Source of the DNA: Posidonia oceanica
Lineage: Eukaryota > Streptophyta > Magnoliopsida > Alismatales > Posidoniaceae
Length of the DNA stretch: 64,000 nucleotides
Reading direction: 5' to 3'
Assembly (NCBI GenBank): GCA_037176725.1
Contig: JAZBRS010000029.1
Coordinates: forward strand, 120,685,001 to 120,749,000
Under the pieces are notes generated by a model that saw only the letters and a list, made by a program, of their open reading frames with translations, was not told the DNA's origin and ran no database searches. Each line of letters opens with the position of its first letter. The first letter of the stretch is position 1. This document shows positions 33,627-44,739 of the stretch, piece after piece. The position numbers were made by a program, and so were the translations under genes.

Positions 33627-33930
33627 GACGTACGACTCGGGGGCCGCTGCCAAAGTTCGCAGACGCCCGACCGTAGGGAATGAGGGCCACAGCTAATGGT
33701 GTATCCAAGGAAAGTTCGACTCAAGGAAGAAAACACCAATAAAATGATAAGTGACGATAAGAAGAAAAAAAGAAAGGGATCAAGTCTAAATTCCCTAACG
33801 GAATGGCCATTCTTATGCGACCATCTCTCGCATACGACACGGGAGCCGCTGCCAAAGCTCGCAGACGCCCGGTCGAAGAGAAAGAGGGTCTCAATTAATG
33901 GCGTATTCGAGGAGGATTCAACTCGATAAA
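33627..33930. repeat. About 206-bp direct repeat at the end of the D LTR
   Basis: 'gccgctgccaaag(t/c)tcgcagacgcc' with its surroundings occurs near 33640 and again near 33846, so the terminal part of this LTR is duplicated in tandem, the second copy diverged. Confidence 0.7.
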
Positions 33931-34127
33931 GAGAGTAAAAATCACCAATAAACATCGAAATCGGCAAATAAGATAAATAACAACAAAACAGGGGAGTCGC
34001 CACCTAGTCTAATTGGGAAAAGCCGGAAGACAAGGAAAACCAGAGTAAACAAATAAAAGTGAAAGAAAACAAAGTGGATCCATGCAAAACGGATGCGACA
34101 CTGAGTCATTGCGGTCCAGAGATGGGT

Positions 34128-34179
34128 AAGGACTCTTGTTACGTGCGGGGAAGGTGTTAGGCACCCCCGACACGCCCGA
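34128..34179 (-). other. Conserved LTR block, copy 2
   Basis: Shares GGTGTTAGGCACCCCCGA and about 50 bp in all with the A, E and F LTRs; the flanks are unrelated by eye. Confidence 0.75.
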
Positions 34180-34630
34180 GGAATGGCCTTTTCTAACGTC
34201 ATTCCGCTCATAGTGTGGCTCAATGTAGGCTGAAGGCCAATTAATATGCTCTAGCTAAAGAAAACATGCCATGATGATTCAAGAAGGCGAAAGGAAAGAA
34301 CCTTAAATAAACATGCACATAGATTAAGAGAAAACCTGAGCAGATAGCTACATAAAGCTAAGAGGCAAGCATGCATAAGGGAAATAAGTGTGAGAAGATA
34401 GGATTTAGATAAACATCACACAACATGGAAGAAATCAGGAGATCAACAATATAATGCGGGAAGGTAACATACATGATAAAAAGTAAAGGTAAAGCATGCA
34501 AGGCTTAAGTAAACATTGCTCAAAAGGAAATAGAGAAGTAATTAAAGGATACTTGAATGTAAACATGCATGAGGGGTAGCTAAGATGAGGGTAAAAGGCT
34601 CTATCCACATCTGTAGAAGCTACTATTAGA

Positions 34631-35135
34631 TATGCGGGGGTCTCACACGGGACCTCCATGCGGGAACAGTTCGCATTTCCAGTGGTAAGTCATAGCCAAA
34701 TGGGAGGCCTTCCTCAATCCAATTCGGTATGGGACCGGTTGGATGATGAGGAGGAAGTGTCCCGGAACAATAATATGCAATAATATCAAAGAAATAGGCA
34801 CAAACAAAGGTCGAAAAGGGGCTGGGAACTCTGCCCGATATCACAGTCACACACGTGGGTGGCCCACGTGAGACCTCGGTGCGGGACCAGTCGGTTCGAA
34901 CAGAGAACCTTCATCACCGAATTCTGGGCCCAAAAGCTAATAGAATTTAAAGAACACAGATGGGTGATGAAGAGGGGATGCTTGACAACAATAATATGCA
35001 AAAATATTAAAGAACAGATACAAACAAGGGTTGGAAAGAGGCTGGAAACTTGGCCTGATGTCACGGTCAAACACGCGGGAGGTCTACGCAGGACCTCGAC
35101 GCGGGACCGGCTAGTCAGACAGAGGATCTTCATCA
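34631..35135. repeat. About 220-bp tandem repeat, 2.3 copies, in the D LTR
   Basis: Units begin near 34631, 34852 and 35071, marked by 'cacg(t/c)ggg..ggacct(c)..tgcgggac(c)'. Spacings are 221 and 219 bp. Confidence 0.7.
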
Positions 35136-35425
35136 CCCGATTACGGGCCCGATGCTTAATGAATGCAGTGGAATTGGTTGGGGAAGCAAGGTGGCATACC
35201 CAGCTATCCAAACGAGGTGCAGATGCAAGGTGGCGCCGCCCGAATTGCCGCCCCCATCTCGGTAGTATAGCACTGGCGACTGCACATTTCCACTGGCCAT
35301 AGAGGCGGCTTGGAGAGCGCTATCAGCCTTAGGTGCACTGAGGAGGCTAGAGGCGAGTACAGGGGAACCTGCCGGTGGCTCAGTGCGGTGAGGCAAGGCG
35401 GCTACGGGCGCGACAGCGGAAAAAA

Positions 35426-35462
35426 GATGCCCCTGGTATCGAGAAACGATGCCACGGGGCAG
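35426..35462 (-). other. Conserved 3' UTR hairpin with polypurine-like tract (element D)
   Basis: CCCCTGGTATCG, a 5-base loop and an imperfect complement form a hairpin. On the minus strand it ends ..ATACCAGGGGCATC. A better-paired version lies at 55636-55690 in E. The AGGGGCATC resembles the polypurine tracts of C and E. Confidence 0.5.
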
Positions 35463-35479
35463 CAAAACACTCTAGACAT

Positions 35480-35687
35480 GGTGACGGGTGTCGACCGAAC
35501 AGTTAAAGATGCTAGCCCAAGTAGAGAAGCTCCAGACACTTTGACGGATGGCATCCGGGAAGTTAGCGCTGCTTGCCCGAGCAGACATTTTGACGGTTGT
35601 CGACCGAGCAGTTAGGGCTGCCAGCCCAAGCAGACATTTTGACGGTTGTTGACCGAGCAGTTAGGACTGCCAGCCCGGGCAGGAGAA
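35480..35687. repeat. About 52-bp repeats with GGGCTGCCAGCCC-type dyads
   Basis: Four units built on 'gtcgaccgagcagttagggctgccagccc' differ mainly by point changes. E has two copies in the opposite orientation at 57880-57985, between its satellite array and the polypurine tract. Confidence 0.7.
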
Positions 35688-36435
35688 GCTTGTCCTCGAT
35701 TGAGGAAACAAGCAGGCGGGGCCCCGTCCGTCTGGAACGAAGACACGCAAGAACGGCTTGTCCTCGATCGAGGAAGCAAGGAGGCGGGGCTTCGTCCGTC
35801 TGGAACGAAGACGTGCGAGAAAGGCTTGTCCTCAATCTAGGAAACAGGCAGGCGGGGCTTCGTCCTTCTGGAATGAAGACATGCGAGAAGGCTTGTCCTC
35901 GACTGAGGAAGCAAGCAGGCAGGGCTTCGTCCGTCTGGAACGAAGACGCGCAAGAACGGCTTGTCCTTGACTGAGGAAGCAAGCAGGTGGGGCTTCGTTC
36001 ACCTGGAACGAAGACGCGTGAGAAAGGCTTATCCTCGACTAAGGAAGCAAGGAGGCGGGGCTTCGTCTGTCTGGAACGAAGACGCGCGAGAAAGGCTTGT
36101 CCTCGATTGAGGAAGCAAGCAGGCGAGACTTCGTCCGTATGGAACGAAGACGCGCAAGAAAGGCTTGTCCTTGACCAAGGAAACAAGCAGGCGGGGCTTC
36201 GTCCGTCTAGAACAAAGACGCGCAAGAAAGGCTTGTCCTCGACCGAAGAAACAAGCAGGCAGGGCTTCGTCTGTCTGGAACGAAGACGTGCGAGAAAGGC
36301 TTGTCCTCGATTGAGGAAGCAAGCAGGCGGGACTTCGTCCGTATGGAACGAAGACGCGCGAGAAAGGCTTGTCCTTGACCAAGGAAACAAGCAGGCGGGG
36401 CTCCGTCTGTCTGGAACGAAGACGCGCAAGAGAGG
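35688..36435. repeat. 67-68 bp tandem array, 11 copies (3' UTR satellite of D)
   Basis: Units begin near 35688, 35756, 35825, 35892, 35959, 36027, 36095, 36163, 36231, 36299 and 36367. Each contains the dyad TTGTCCTCG..TGAGGAA and a 'cttcgtccgtctggaacgaa' segment. Open frames crossing it on both strands are a by-product of the repeat. Confidence 0.9.
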
Positions 36436-36783
36436 CTGAAATGCGATAAGTTTCAGACTTATCGACCGCGAAGATGACGGGAATACCAATACCTGGAGGT
36501 TTGGCAGAGGTCCAGAGACGATCCCGTGACAGTTGGGGCTGTCAGCTCAAGAAAGAAATCCGGGAAGCGGGTGCGCTCCGATGCCGATGGCTCGCGATTG
36601 CATCGCCTCGAGGGGCGAAACTGTAGCTTCTGTTCTAGTAGGGGCTTTTATGCAAGTCTCTCGGTCTGCGGTGCATGGTAGCTTCGTTCGGCTAATCCTC
36701 CTGAAGAGGTTCAGATTATCGGACAAAACTGTAGGGGGCACTCTGCAATTTGTCCAAATTGCGAGGCTCACTACCCATCCTGG

Positions 36784-37236
36784 GCTGTAGCGACCTGATC
36801 AGGTCTTGCTCTCATTCCCTTGTGACCACAAAGGATCCTGCCGAGGCTCAGTTGGAAACCGAAGCTGATTTGCCATTCCTATGAAAGCCAGGGGCCTATC
36901 TACAATTTTTGCAAACTGATGTAATCTATCCATCTCGGACTGTTGTGACCTGACCAGGTCCTATTCTGATTCCCTTGTGACCACAAAGGATCCTGCCGAG
37001 GCTCAGTTGGAAACCGGAGCTGATTTGCCGTTCCTGTGAAAGCCAGGGGCTTATCTACAATTTTTGCAAACTGATGTCTTTTGTCCATCTCGGACTATTG
37101 TGACTTGACCAGGTCCTGTTCTGATTCCCTTGTGACCACAAAGGATCCTGCCAGGGCTCGGTTGGAAATCGGAGCTGATTTGCCATTCCTGTGAAAGCTA
37201 GGGGCCTATCTGCAATTTTTGCAAACTGATGGAATT
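36784..37236. repeat. 155-bp tandem repeat, about 2.9 copies
   Basis: 'ctgatttgcc(a/g)ttcct' recurs at 36865, 37020 and 37175, an exact 155-bp period. Units share 'gaccaggtcct' and 'ccacaaaggatcctgcc'. Confidence 0.9.
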
Positions 37237-38865
37237 GGCCTACAGGCTGACTGATGCTGCCGTTCTATTGTTTGTCTAGGGCATTCATGGTGTGACAAGG
37301 ATTGATGCGCTGCCGTGAGGGCTCTGCCTCGGGCTGTGGCCATTCCTGGTGCTTGTGCAAAAGCTAAGGGCCTGTATGCAATTTCTAGATAACTGAGGGT
37401 TGTTTTTGCAATTTGCCAAACGCCATTGCTCTGCTGCCTACCCTGGGGCATCCGTGATGCAACAAGTGTTGCCGAACATCGAAACAAGAGTTCTGTCATG
37501 GCGTTGTGATCATTTTTTGCCGTTTGCAAAAAGCTAGGGACCTAAGTGCAAATTTGCGAAACTGCAGGGTTCTGAGGCAAATTTCAGTGTTCTGGGAGTC
37601 TCCGTGGTGATGTCCACCTGTGCTGGGCCTTATGACAATTTTGTCAAGTAGAGGGTCTCCTGCTGGCTTGTTGCAAAATCAGAGTGTAAAATGCAAACTT
37701 TTTGGGTAAATTGCGCTTTGGCCCCTGAAGAAATTTGCCGGGAATGCCAAAAGTTTTAAAACCTGGTGGGTCCCACCAAGGTAACTGCCTGCCACCATCT
37801 GGGCTTCTGAGGGTGCATCCCTCCATTTTTTGCCAAAGAAAACCCCAAATTTAATTTGCAACTTAGCAAGGGGTGGCACTATTCATTTATTCGACTTGCA
37901 TTTTTCTTTTTTCAAACAAAAAATCGTGCCCTAGACTCCTCCTTCCCCCTTCTCTTGCCACACTCCACTGCAAACCGTCGACTCGTCTCCCTCTTCTCTT
38001 CCTACATGCAGTGGCGGAGTGGTGGCACTAGTGAGGTCGCGGCGGCGGCGGCGTGGGAGGCACAAGGTTGCAGCGTTCTTCCGTGGGTGGACCTCCGCGA
38101 GCGCGGGATCTGAGGCAAGGCTCGGCTCTCCGACGGTTAAGGGCTCAGCTCTCCGGCGGTGCGAAAGATGGTACGCCCGGATTCTTCCCCTCTTTTTTTT
38201 CCTTTTTGTATGACGCCCTTCCCTCTCTCTCCTTTTCTTCCGAGGCGTTGCCGGACAGGGGTGTCGGCGATGGGTGCTTGGCTGTGAGGCGATTCCAGCG
38301 GTTGGGGGGTGTGTTGGCCACGATGCTTGCGGTCCGAGAGGATGAGGTCGCTTCTACCCGTGGTGCTCGGCTGAGGGCAGCTCGGCTGTTCCGGTAGTGG
38401 GGAGGCACGGATGAGGTCCTGCTCTGCCAAGGGTGGTTCGGCATCGGTGGGTACTGATCTGCCGGTGGGGGTTCGGCACCGGTGGGTGTTGCTCTGCCGA
38501 GGGTGGTTCAGCACCGGCAGGCTGTGATCCCTCTGCTGCATTGTCATATATTTATATATATTTTTTTAACTGCAATATGGAATGCAAAATGGATGCCTGT
38601 CTTGCTCTATTTCTGGCTGATTTTTTTTGCTTGATTTTCTTTGGCCATGCTTGATATATACTATGCTTGATTTATGCTGATATATGCCATGCTGGATTTT
38701 TTTGCTTGAACTTGTTGTATGCCATCCTTGTTTGAATGCTCATATATGTGCCATGAACAAGCTTGTGCACCCATGTTTAAATCTAGATATTGCCTTCTTG
38801 ATTTGCTAGCATGCTATGCCAGGTGTAAACTAGATCTCTGATTTTTCCTTGTTGAATGTGGCATG
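37237..38865. other. Decayed LTR-like sequence, no gene
   Basis: Phrases such as 'gggacctaagtgcaaat' and a following GC-rich block (37960-38400) resemble the A LTR interior in the same orientation, so this is probably a degraded LTR. At 38419-38525 a unit of about 33 bp ('gctctgccgagggtggttc') repeats three times. The last 330 bp are T-rich with 'tatatgccatgctt' repeats. Confidence 0.4.
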
Positions 38866-39085
38866 TGTAGACACCCCATTCTGACAGCCTGGAAGTTGGG
38901 TGTTTTCTTTCGTAGGCTCGTGTGGACTCTGGAATGGCATTCTTTTCCCAAACCCATTTTCTAACCCATTTCCAAGCCTAAAACCCTACCCAAACCCTAA
39001 AAGCCTTAACCCAAGCTTTTTTACAACTTTTAAACCTTTCTAGGCCCAAGCCCAAGCCCATTTGTAGCTTTTACCAACTGAGTGT

Positions 39086-39172
39086 GTTGGACGCTGGAAT
39101 AGGCAGCGTCCAACGTTGGACGCGCCTTATGCTAGCGTCCAACGTTGGACGCCCTCTACTTCAGTGTCCAAC
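39086..39172. repeat. Hairpin module 1: three 29-bp units
   Basis: Three units of exactly 29 bp lie head to tail: GTTGGACGC, an 11-base centre, GCGTCCAAC. Centres are TGGAATAGGCA, GCCTTATGCTA and CCTCTACTTCA; only the last right arm has a change (GTGTCCAAC). Two perfect 18-bp palindromes mark the joins (39106-39123, 39135-39152). Confidence 0.95.
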
Positions 39173-39861
39173 GGCTCGGTTGCAGCAGTGGCTGCTCCGG
39201 CCCCTTCGGCTTATCGCCCGTCCACTCCACCGCTTTCTCGCACTTACTACCCGTCCCCTCTTCCACTCCACACCATCCACTACCTTCCAAAGCCAAGTTA
39301 CAAGCCATCCCCTCCTCATCAGCACCAAAACCGCTCTCTCGGCCCTCACTGACTTCCGCCACCCACACTTGCCACCACCCTGACCTCGCCGGCCCTCTAA
39401 CAGCACCCATGCCCTCTCCTGACATTCCTCGTGGCTTCCCCACACTCAACAGCACTTGCCACCACCTGTAATTGCCAGAATTCGGCCTGCAACCTTGCCT
39501 GCCAGCACCAGAACCCATGCCCAGCTGAACAAAACCGCAAGTTCATGCCTTTGCAGCACTCACCACACATAGCCAAGAAGGAATTCGCCACCTCTAAGAG
39601 CAAGAGTGATCTCCCCTCTCCGTTCTCGACCTGTCGCTGTCCTCTCTGGTGCTTCCAGCAGCTCGTGCGACCTCGCTGGAGTAGCCTCTACCGCGACATC
39701 TGCAGCACCGGCAAGCAAGGTGGAACTGCCGTTCCAGGCCGCCAAAAGGTAGGCTTTCTGTCTCCTAAGGTCATGCATGCCTATTAGCTTGTATCCATGC
39801 ACTTTCTGGATTTTTTTGAATCCTTTTGGCCTCGATTTGTGGCCAGAAGAGAGTTCAGTGT

Positions 39862-39929
39862 ATTGGACGCACCAGCTGGTGTGTCGCTGGTGCGTCCAAC
39901 GTTGGACGCGGCATAGGCCAACATCCAAC
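39862..39929. repeat. Hairpin module 2: two units
   Basis: The first unit has a 21-base centre here but 10 bases at 59311 and 62971; the second has the 11-base centre GGCATAGGCCA. A perfect palindrome spans 39892-39909. Confidence 0.9.
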
Positions 39930-40110
39930 ACCCTGGTTTCCTTAGCTTTTGTTATGATGCTTTCCATGCTCTATTGTTAGCTTGTTTTTGCAGATCCATG
40001 CTGTATGCCTTCATTGCATGTCCTCTGATACTATGCCATGCCTATTTGCTTGTTCCATGCTTGCTTGAATCATCTTTGCATGCTCTAAGTTCATCTTGCT
40101 TCCGGCCTGC

Positions 40111-40168
40111 GTTGGACGCCTGGGTGAGCTGCGTCCAACGTTGGACGCTGGTTCAGCTAGCGTCCAAC
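40111..40168. repeat. Hairpin module 3: two 29-bp units
   Basis: Both units have perfect 9-bp arms and 11-base centres CTGGGTGAGCT and TGGTTCAGCTA. The palindromic join is at 40131-40148. Confidence 0.95.
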
Positions 40169-40493
40169 ACCTCTGTTAGCTGTAGCTTGCTGCCATGCTT
40201 GCACTATGCCTTTTTTTGATGCTTATTTATGATCCATGCTTGCGTAGAGATGTCTGGCCCCTATGGCAACCATGCTTAGGATTGTTAGCCTTTTCTTGGG
40301 TGGCATGCTTTTTTCTAGAAGTCTTTTACCTATTTACTCTTATGCATATCTTTCCTCTCTTACTTTCCATGAGTTGAATGCTTGTTGTGGATGTTTCTTT
40401 CCTATTTTGGCATGTCTTAGTAGTTTGCATGCATATAAGTGGGGTTAGAGTTGAGCTCCCCCTTTAGTACAGGTAAGTTGGCATTCTGCAGGC

Positions 40494-40551
40494 GTTGGAC
40501 GCCAGAGCCTTCAGCGTCTAACATTGGACGCTGCTGTCTCCAGCGTCTAAC
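40494..40551. repeat. Hairpin module 4: two 29-bp units with altered arms
   Basis: Centres are CAGAGCCTTCA and TGCTGTCTCCA, both 11 bases. Right arms read GCGTCTAAC, which in RNA pair with GTTGGACGC through a G-U wobble. Confidence 0.9.
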
Positions 40552-42189
40552 GTCCCTGCTCCTCTGCATGCTTTTGGGATGCTTGCATAATGCTCTGATC
40601 TATTTGCTTACATGTCTCCTGTGTTTCCATGCATGTTTAGCTTCCTTTGCAACTGTTCTTCAGCCTTCATTAGATCATTTGCTATTTTTATGCAAGTTTT
40701 TTATGTGTCGCCTATGCCGCCCGCACGAGGCCGCTGGAGTCGTCGTCTTCCCCGGCACCGGCAGCCCCAGCCGCGAGCCAGGCCGCCATCCAGCGCCCCC
40801 ACGTGTCGCCGCACGCCGCCCCTGCCTCCGCCGCATCGCGCCGAGCTCCCCCGCGCTCTGCCCGGGCCGCGTCATCCCTTCCTCCGTTGTTCTAGACTTT
40901 CACCGGCGAGCTTCAGCCATGGCTCCTGTAGCTAAAAACATTTGTTTTTCTTTTGCTTTTATTTTTACATTAACTTAGTATGTTTGCATTTACATTGCAT
41001 TGGTAACATTTAGTTTTTTAGATATTACACTTAAGTCCTGGCATAGTTTAAGAATCATTTAAATCCGAATTAAAACCATATAAAATTGCATTTAAAGTCT
41101 ATGTTTTCATTTATTTGCATGTTAATCCAGCTGCAGTTCAAATTCTTTAGTTTTCTTTTAATTTAAGTCTTGCTACTTATTTTTCATTACTTATTAGTCC
41201 TCTGCTGTTATAGTTTTTTATTTTTTCTTTAGTTCCAGCCCATTTACTTATTTTATTTGCATGTTAGTCCAGCCCTAGTTCAAAATAGTTTTCTGTTCTT
41301 TACTTTCTGGTCCAATAGCTTTTTATTTTTGCAGTTAGGTCCTATGGTTGTTAAATGTCATTTAATTATATGCTGTTATCTTATTACATTGCTTTTTAGT
41401 CCTGTTTCTTATTTTATTTGCAATCTAGTCCTCTGATCTGTTGTTAAATCATTTAATTTCTTATTTTTCCATATTGCATTGCATTTTTATCCTGCTTCAT
41501 TTCATTTTTGCATTTTAGTCCATCATTTGCATTCACAGAGTATTCATTTGCATGTTTTCTTTATAAAATTGCATTTTAGCTCCTGCATGATTCAAAATTG
41601 CATTCCAGTCCATAGCATGTTTATAAAAATCATTTAAATACATGTTTTACCTTATTAAATTACATTTCAGACCTTGCATTTTATTTTAATTGCATTCAAA
41701 CCCTTAACTTTTCAAAAACTTTGCATTTAGACCCGTAAGTTTTCAAAATCTTTGCATTTAAGCCCCTAACTTTTCAAAAACTTGCATATAGGTCCTTAAC
41801 TTTTCTAAAAAATCATACTTAGGTTCTTTTTTGCATTTTTACATGCGTTGCACCCATGCATCATTGCATTTAGCATCTCTGCACGCACTCAAGTACTCCT
41901 AGCTCCCATGTATGGGGGAGGACCTGTTCTGCACACCCTTAGGACCCCTTTTACACTTAGATCTCTTCTTCTCCCCTGTTCTTGGCCCTTCTGCCTTGAA
42001 GCCTGCATATCTTCTGATCAGATCGTCGGATCTTCACAACCAAGTTACCTGGACGACCACGATGGAGCGCACTTCAATGTAGACCAAGCATTTCTCAGAT
42101 TAGGCTTCATATCTCCAAGGTAAGTCCTCCTGAACTCCTACATAGCATCTTTTGCACATCATTTGCATTGCATGGCTTTCCGATGTTTT

Positions 42190-42800
42190 GTTTCGCTTGT
42201 TTCTTGCACCGTCTGGTGTGTCGACTTTGTTTCTTGCACCGTTTTGCATGCCTACTTTGTTTCCTGCACCGTTTTGCGTGTCCGCTTTGTTTCTCGCACA
42301 GTTCTGCGTGTCTGCTTTGTTTCTTGCACCGTTTTGCGTGCCTGCTTTGTTTCCTGCACCATTTTGCGTGCCTGCTTTGTTTCTTGCATCATTTTGCGTG
42401 CCTGCTTTGTTTCTTGCACCGTTTCGCATGCTTGCTTTGTTCCTTGCACCATTTTGCGTGCCGACTTTGTTTCTTGCACCGTTTCATGTGCATGCTTTGT
42501 TTCTTACACCGTTTTGCGTGCCGACTTTGTTTCTTGCACCGTTTCGCGTGCCTGCTTTGTTCCTTGCACTGTTTTGCATGCTGACTTTGTTTCTTGCACC
42601 GTTTTGTGTGCATGCTTTGTTTCTTGCACCGTTTTGCGTGTCGATTTTGTTTCTTGCACTGTTTTGCGTGCCTTCTTTGTTTCTCGTACCGTTTTGCGTG
42701 CTTGCTTTGTTTCTTGCACCGTTTTGCATGCTGACTTTGTTTCTTGCACCATTTTGTGTGCCGACTTTCGTTTCTCGCACCGTTTTGCGTGTTTTACGTT
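42190..42800. repeat. 30-bp minisatellite, about 20 copies
   Basis: The unit 'ttttgcgtgcctgctttgtt' plus ten bases repeats with an exact 30-bp period. Because 30 is a multiple of three, several frames stay open (for example 42163-42954), but the peptide is a pure repeat and no gene is inferred. Confidence 0.95.
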
Positions 42801-43092
42801 ATTTTCCTCTGCATGTCACCCGCATTGCCTAGTTTTACCACTGTTTTGTTTTATTGCCTGCATTTGCATTAGGGCAGTGATGCTTACTGCCTGGAGTTCT
42901 TACGGACTAGGGTTCGCCCGGTTCGGAACACAGACAGTGTTGCTAAGCGCTTAGATTGCACGTTTAATTCCTTGCATCGCATTTCATCACTTAGAGCACA
43001 CCTCTGAGCATTTAATTAGGCATTCATTGCGCTTAGGCATTCAAAGTCTGCATTTCGCTGCGTATGCGAGCGTAAGCCTAGAAAGACCAATC

Positions 43093-43145
43093 CTCGGGCG
43101 TGTCGGGGGTGCCTAACACCTTCCCCGCACGTAACAGGAGTCCTT
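43093..43145 (+). other. Conserved LTR block, copy 3
   Basis: The reverse complement of the block at 7317-7369, in element E orientation, with GGGGTGCCTAACACCTTCCCC at its core, a near-palindromic stem. Confidence 0.75.
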
Positions 43146-43498
43146 GCCCAATCTTTTGGCGTGCAATGACCATATTGCCCTTATCCTAGGCATGAGTCAT
43201 ATCATTTGCATTCATTTGCATCCCTTTTCTCTTGCATTGCATTGCTTTGCATCCTTTGCTTGGTTTTGCGTGTTTATTCACTTATTTCCACGATTTTCCT
43301 TGTCTCCCGACCTAATAGACACAGTGGCGACTCTGAATTGTCTTATCTTCTTCTTTTCTTCCCTTTTTTCCCTTTTTAAAGTGTTTTCGAGTTAAGTCTT
43401 CCTTCTCGGACACAGTCGCTAATAGTAAGCCTGATTCTGATCGGTGCACACGAGCTTTGGCAATGTGCATGGACGATCTAAACACCGGGATTACTACA

Positions 43499-43755
43499 AT
43501 ATCATACATCAAAACATTTGCTCTTTTACTTTCGGGTTCTAATCCCTTGTTATTTGTTTGCCTTTGGTGCAGAGGTCAGTCAGCGAGTTCCTTAGCTGGA
43601 GCTTGAGTGCCTTCTCTTACTGACGCCCCTGTTGCGACCCCTACTTCTGAACATCCCCCCTTCTGAGCTACTTCGCTTTAGCGAATATAGCTCCTCCTAG
43701 GATTTGCCCTCTTGCCCCCTCTCGTAGCCCTATGATCACCCATTCTCGGTCAGCG
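43499..43755 (+). other. Leader of element E
   Basis: This 257-bp stretch separates the LTR end from the gag ATG at 43756. It is much shorter than the 1.3 kb leader of A, and no tRNA-Arg site is seen, so part of the leader including the primer site is probably lost. Confidence 0.5.
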
Positions 43756-44739
43756 ATGGCCTAGTTTGTTGGTGATTTCCAGGTCCCTGTTGCCCCGGAG
43801 GTGGCCCCTCTTTTGGTCCCTTTGGCTCCTGCATTGACTCCCTTTGTGACAACGTCTCCTTCTCTGGTACAGCTGCCTCCCTCTTATTCTGTGGGGCAGT
43901 GACAGGCTCTGCCGGACCCAGTTGCCGAGACTGTCTTGGTAACCGCCGCCCACGCTCTAGAGACACCGCTGACTCCTCTGCCCCAAGGTAATGTCACTTC
44001 TGATACTCACCCTGCTGTGGCGAATTTCGCCTTAGGACCTCTGCCCCTTGGACAATCTGTGTCCCAGCCACTTGATTCTGGTCCCCTGTCAATCCTGCAA
44101 CTCAGCATACCTACTGACAGGTCCCCTGAGATGCAGTATCAGTAGCTGATGGAGACTGCCTAGAGACTGCAGGGCATGGCTCTATCTCTTCGCCCCTCAT
44201 TCACTCCTGCTGCTCCCGAGGCTCCGCTGTGACCTGCTCTCGCGTCGCAGGCATTCCCTTCTGCTCCCCCGCCCAGACCATCGCCTCTGCTACTCACTGC
44301 TCAGGCGATGGGGGCTCAGCTTCCGCCTCCTGCATATGCACAACACCCTGCACAGCATCCTCCTCTGGCACCTGGTGGTCAGTCCTTGGGACTGGTCGGA
44401 GCGCAGTACCCCTCTGGCCCTCAGCCCGGCACCGTGCCGGTGCAGCAGCTGACGCTCCAGCACTCTGCATCACCTATTACTCAGCATGCTAGTTATTCTT
44501 ACCCCCTGCATCAGCAATACCCCACCCCTACATACATGCCAGCACACACAACACACCCGCACAGATACACTGCCCATCCCGTCGCTCCACCAGACGATGT
44601 GATGGTTGATCCAGAGGAGCACCTTGGTGCATCTTATGCGGCATATGTGGCCCCTGCCCCTGCTGTACCACCTCCTTTGGCGACAGCTCCAGAATCTAAC
44701 GATGACAGGTTCGCTATTTTGGAGAAAGCACTTCGATAA

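Larger units (their letters stand above)
33609..35425 (-). mobile_element. LTR of element D, inserted in element C
   Basis: Similarity to the B PMD intron stops at about 33609, where LTR sequence begins. It holds the conserved block (34128-34179) and the internal primer-site-like GAGTCGCCACC near 33995, both in the order seen in the A, E and F LTRs, on the minus strand. The right border is uncertain: a GGGGCATC-type tract abuts a T6 run instead of the usual TG. No primer site is found at the left end, so this is best read as the 3' LTR of a minus-strand element or a remnant. Confidence 0.6.
38866..43498 (+). mobile_element. 5' LTR of element E, 4,633 bp, chimeric
   Basis: It starts TGTAGACACC at 38866 and ends ATTACTACA at 43498. 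The first 1.84 kb is nearly identical to the 3' LTR (58318-60145). From about 40708 on the two are unrelated: this copy continues with a GC-rich block, T-rich 'ttgcatttta' repeats and a minisatellite like the A LTR. The segment after 43498 has no recognisable tRNA-Arg primer site, although an internal ACAGTGGCGACTCTG lies at about 43321-43335. Confidence 0.8.

Noticed and set aside
35563..36489. 308-codon minus-strand open frame with regular repeats
   Set aside because: It follows the 68-bp array of element D. The repeat explains the openness; there is no independent coding evidence.
39086..39172. CRISPR-like look: constant repeats with variable spacers of fixed length
   Set aside because: The constant parts are two 9-bp inverted arms of one unit, centres are only 11 nt, and the context is a plant LTR. 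There is no cas gene, and the similarity is only formal.
42163..42954. 263-codon open frame, Cys/Phe-rich
   Set aside because: It is the 30-bp minisatellite read in frame, and all three plus frames are similarly open.
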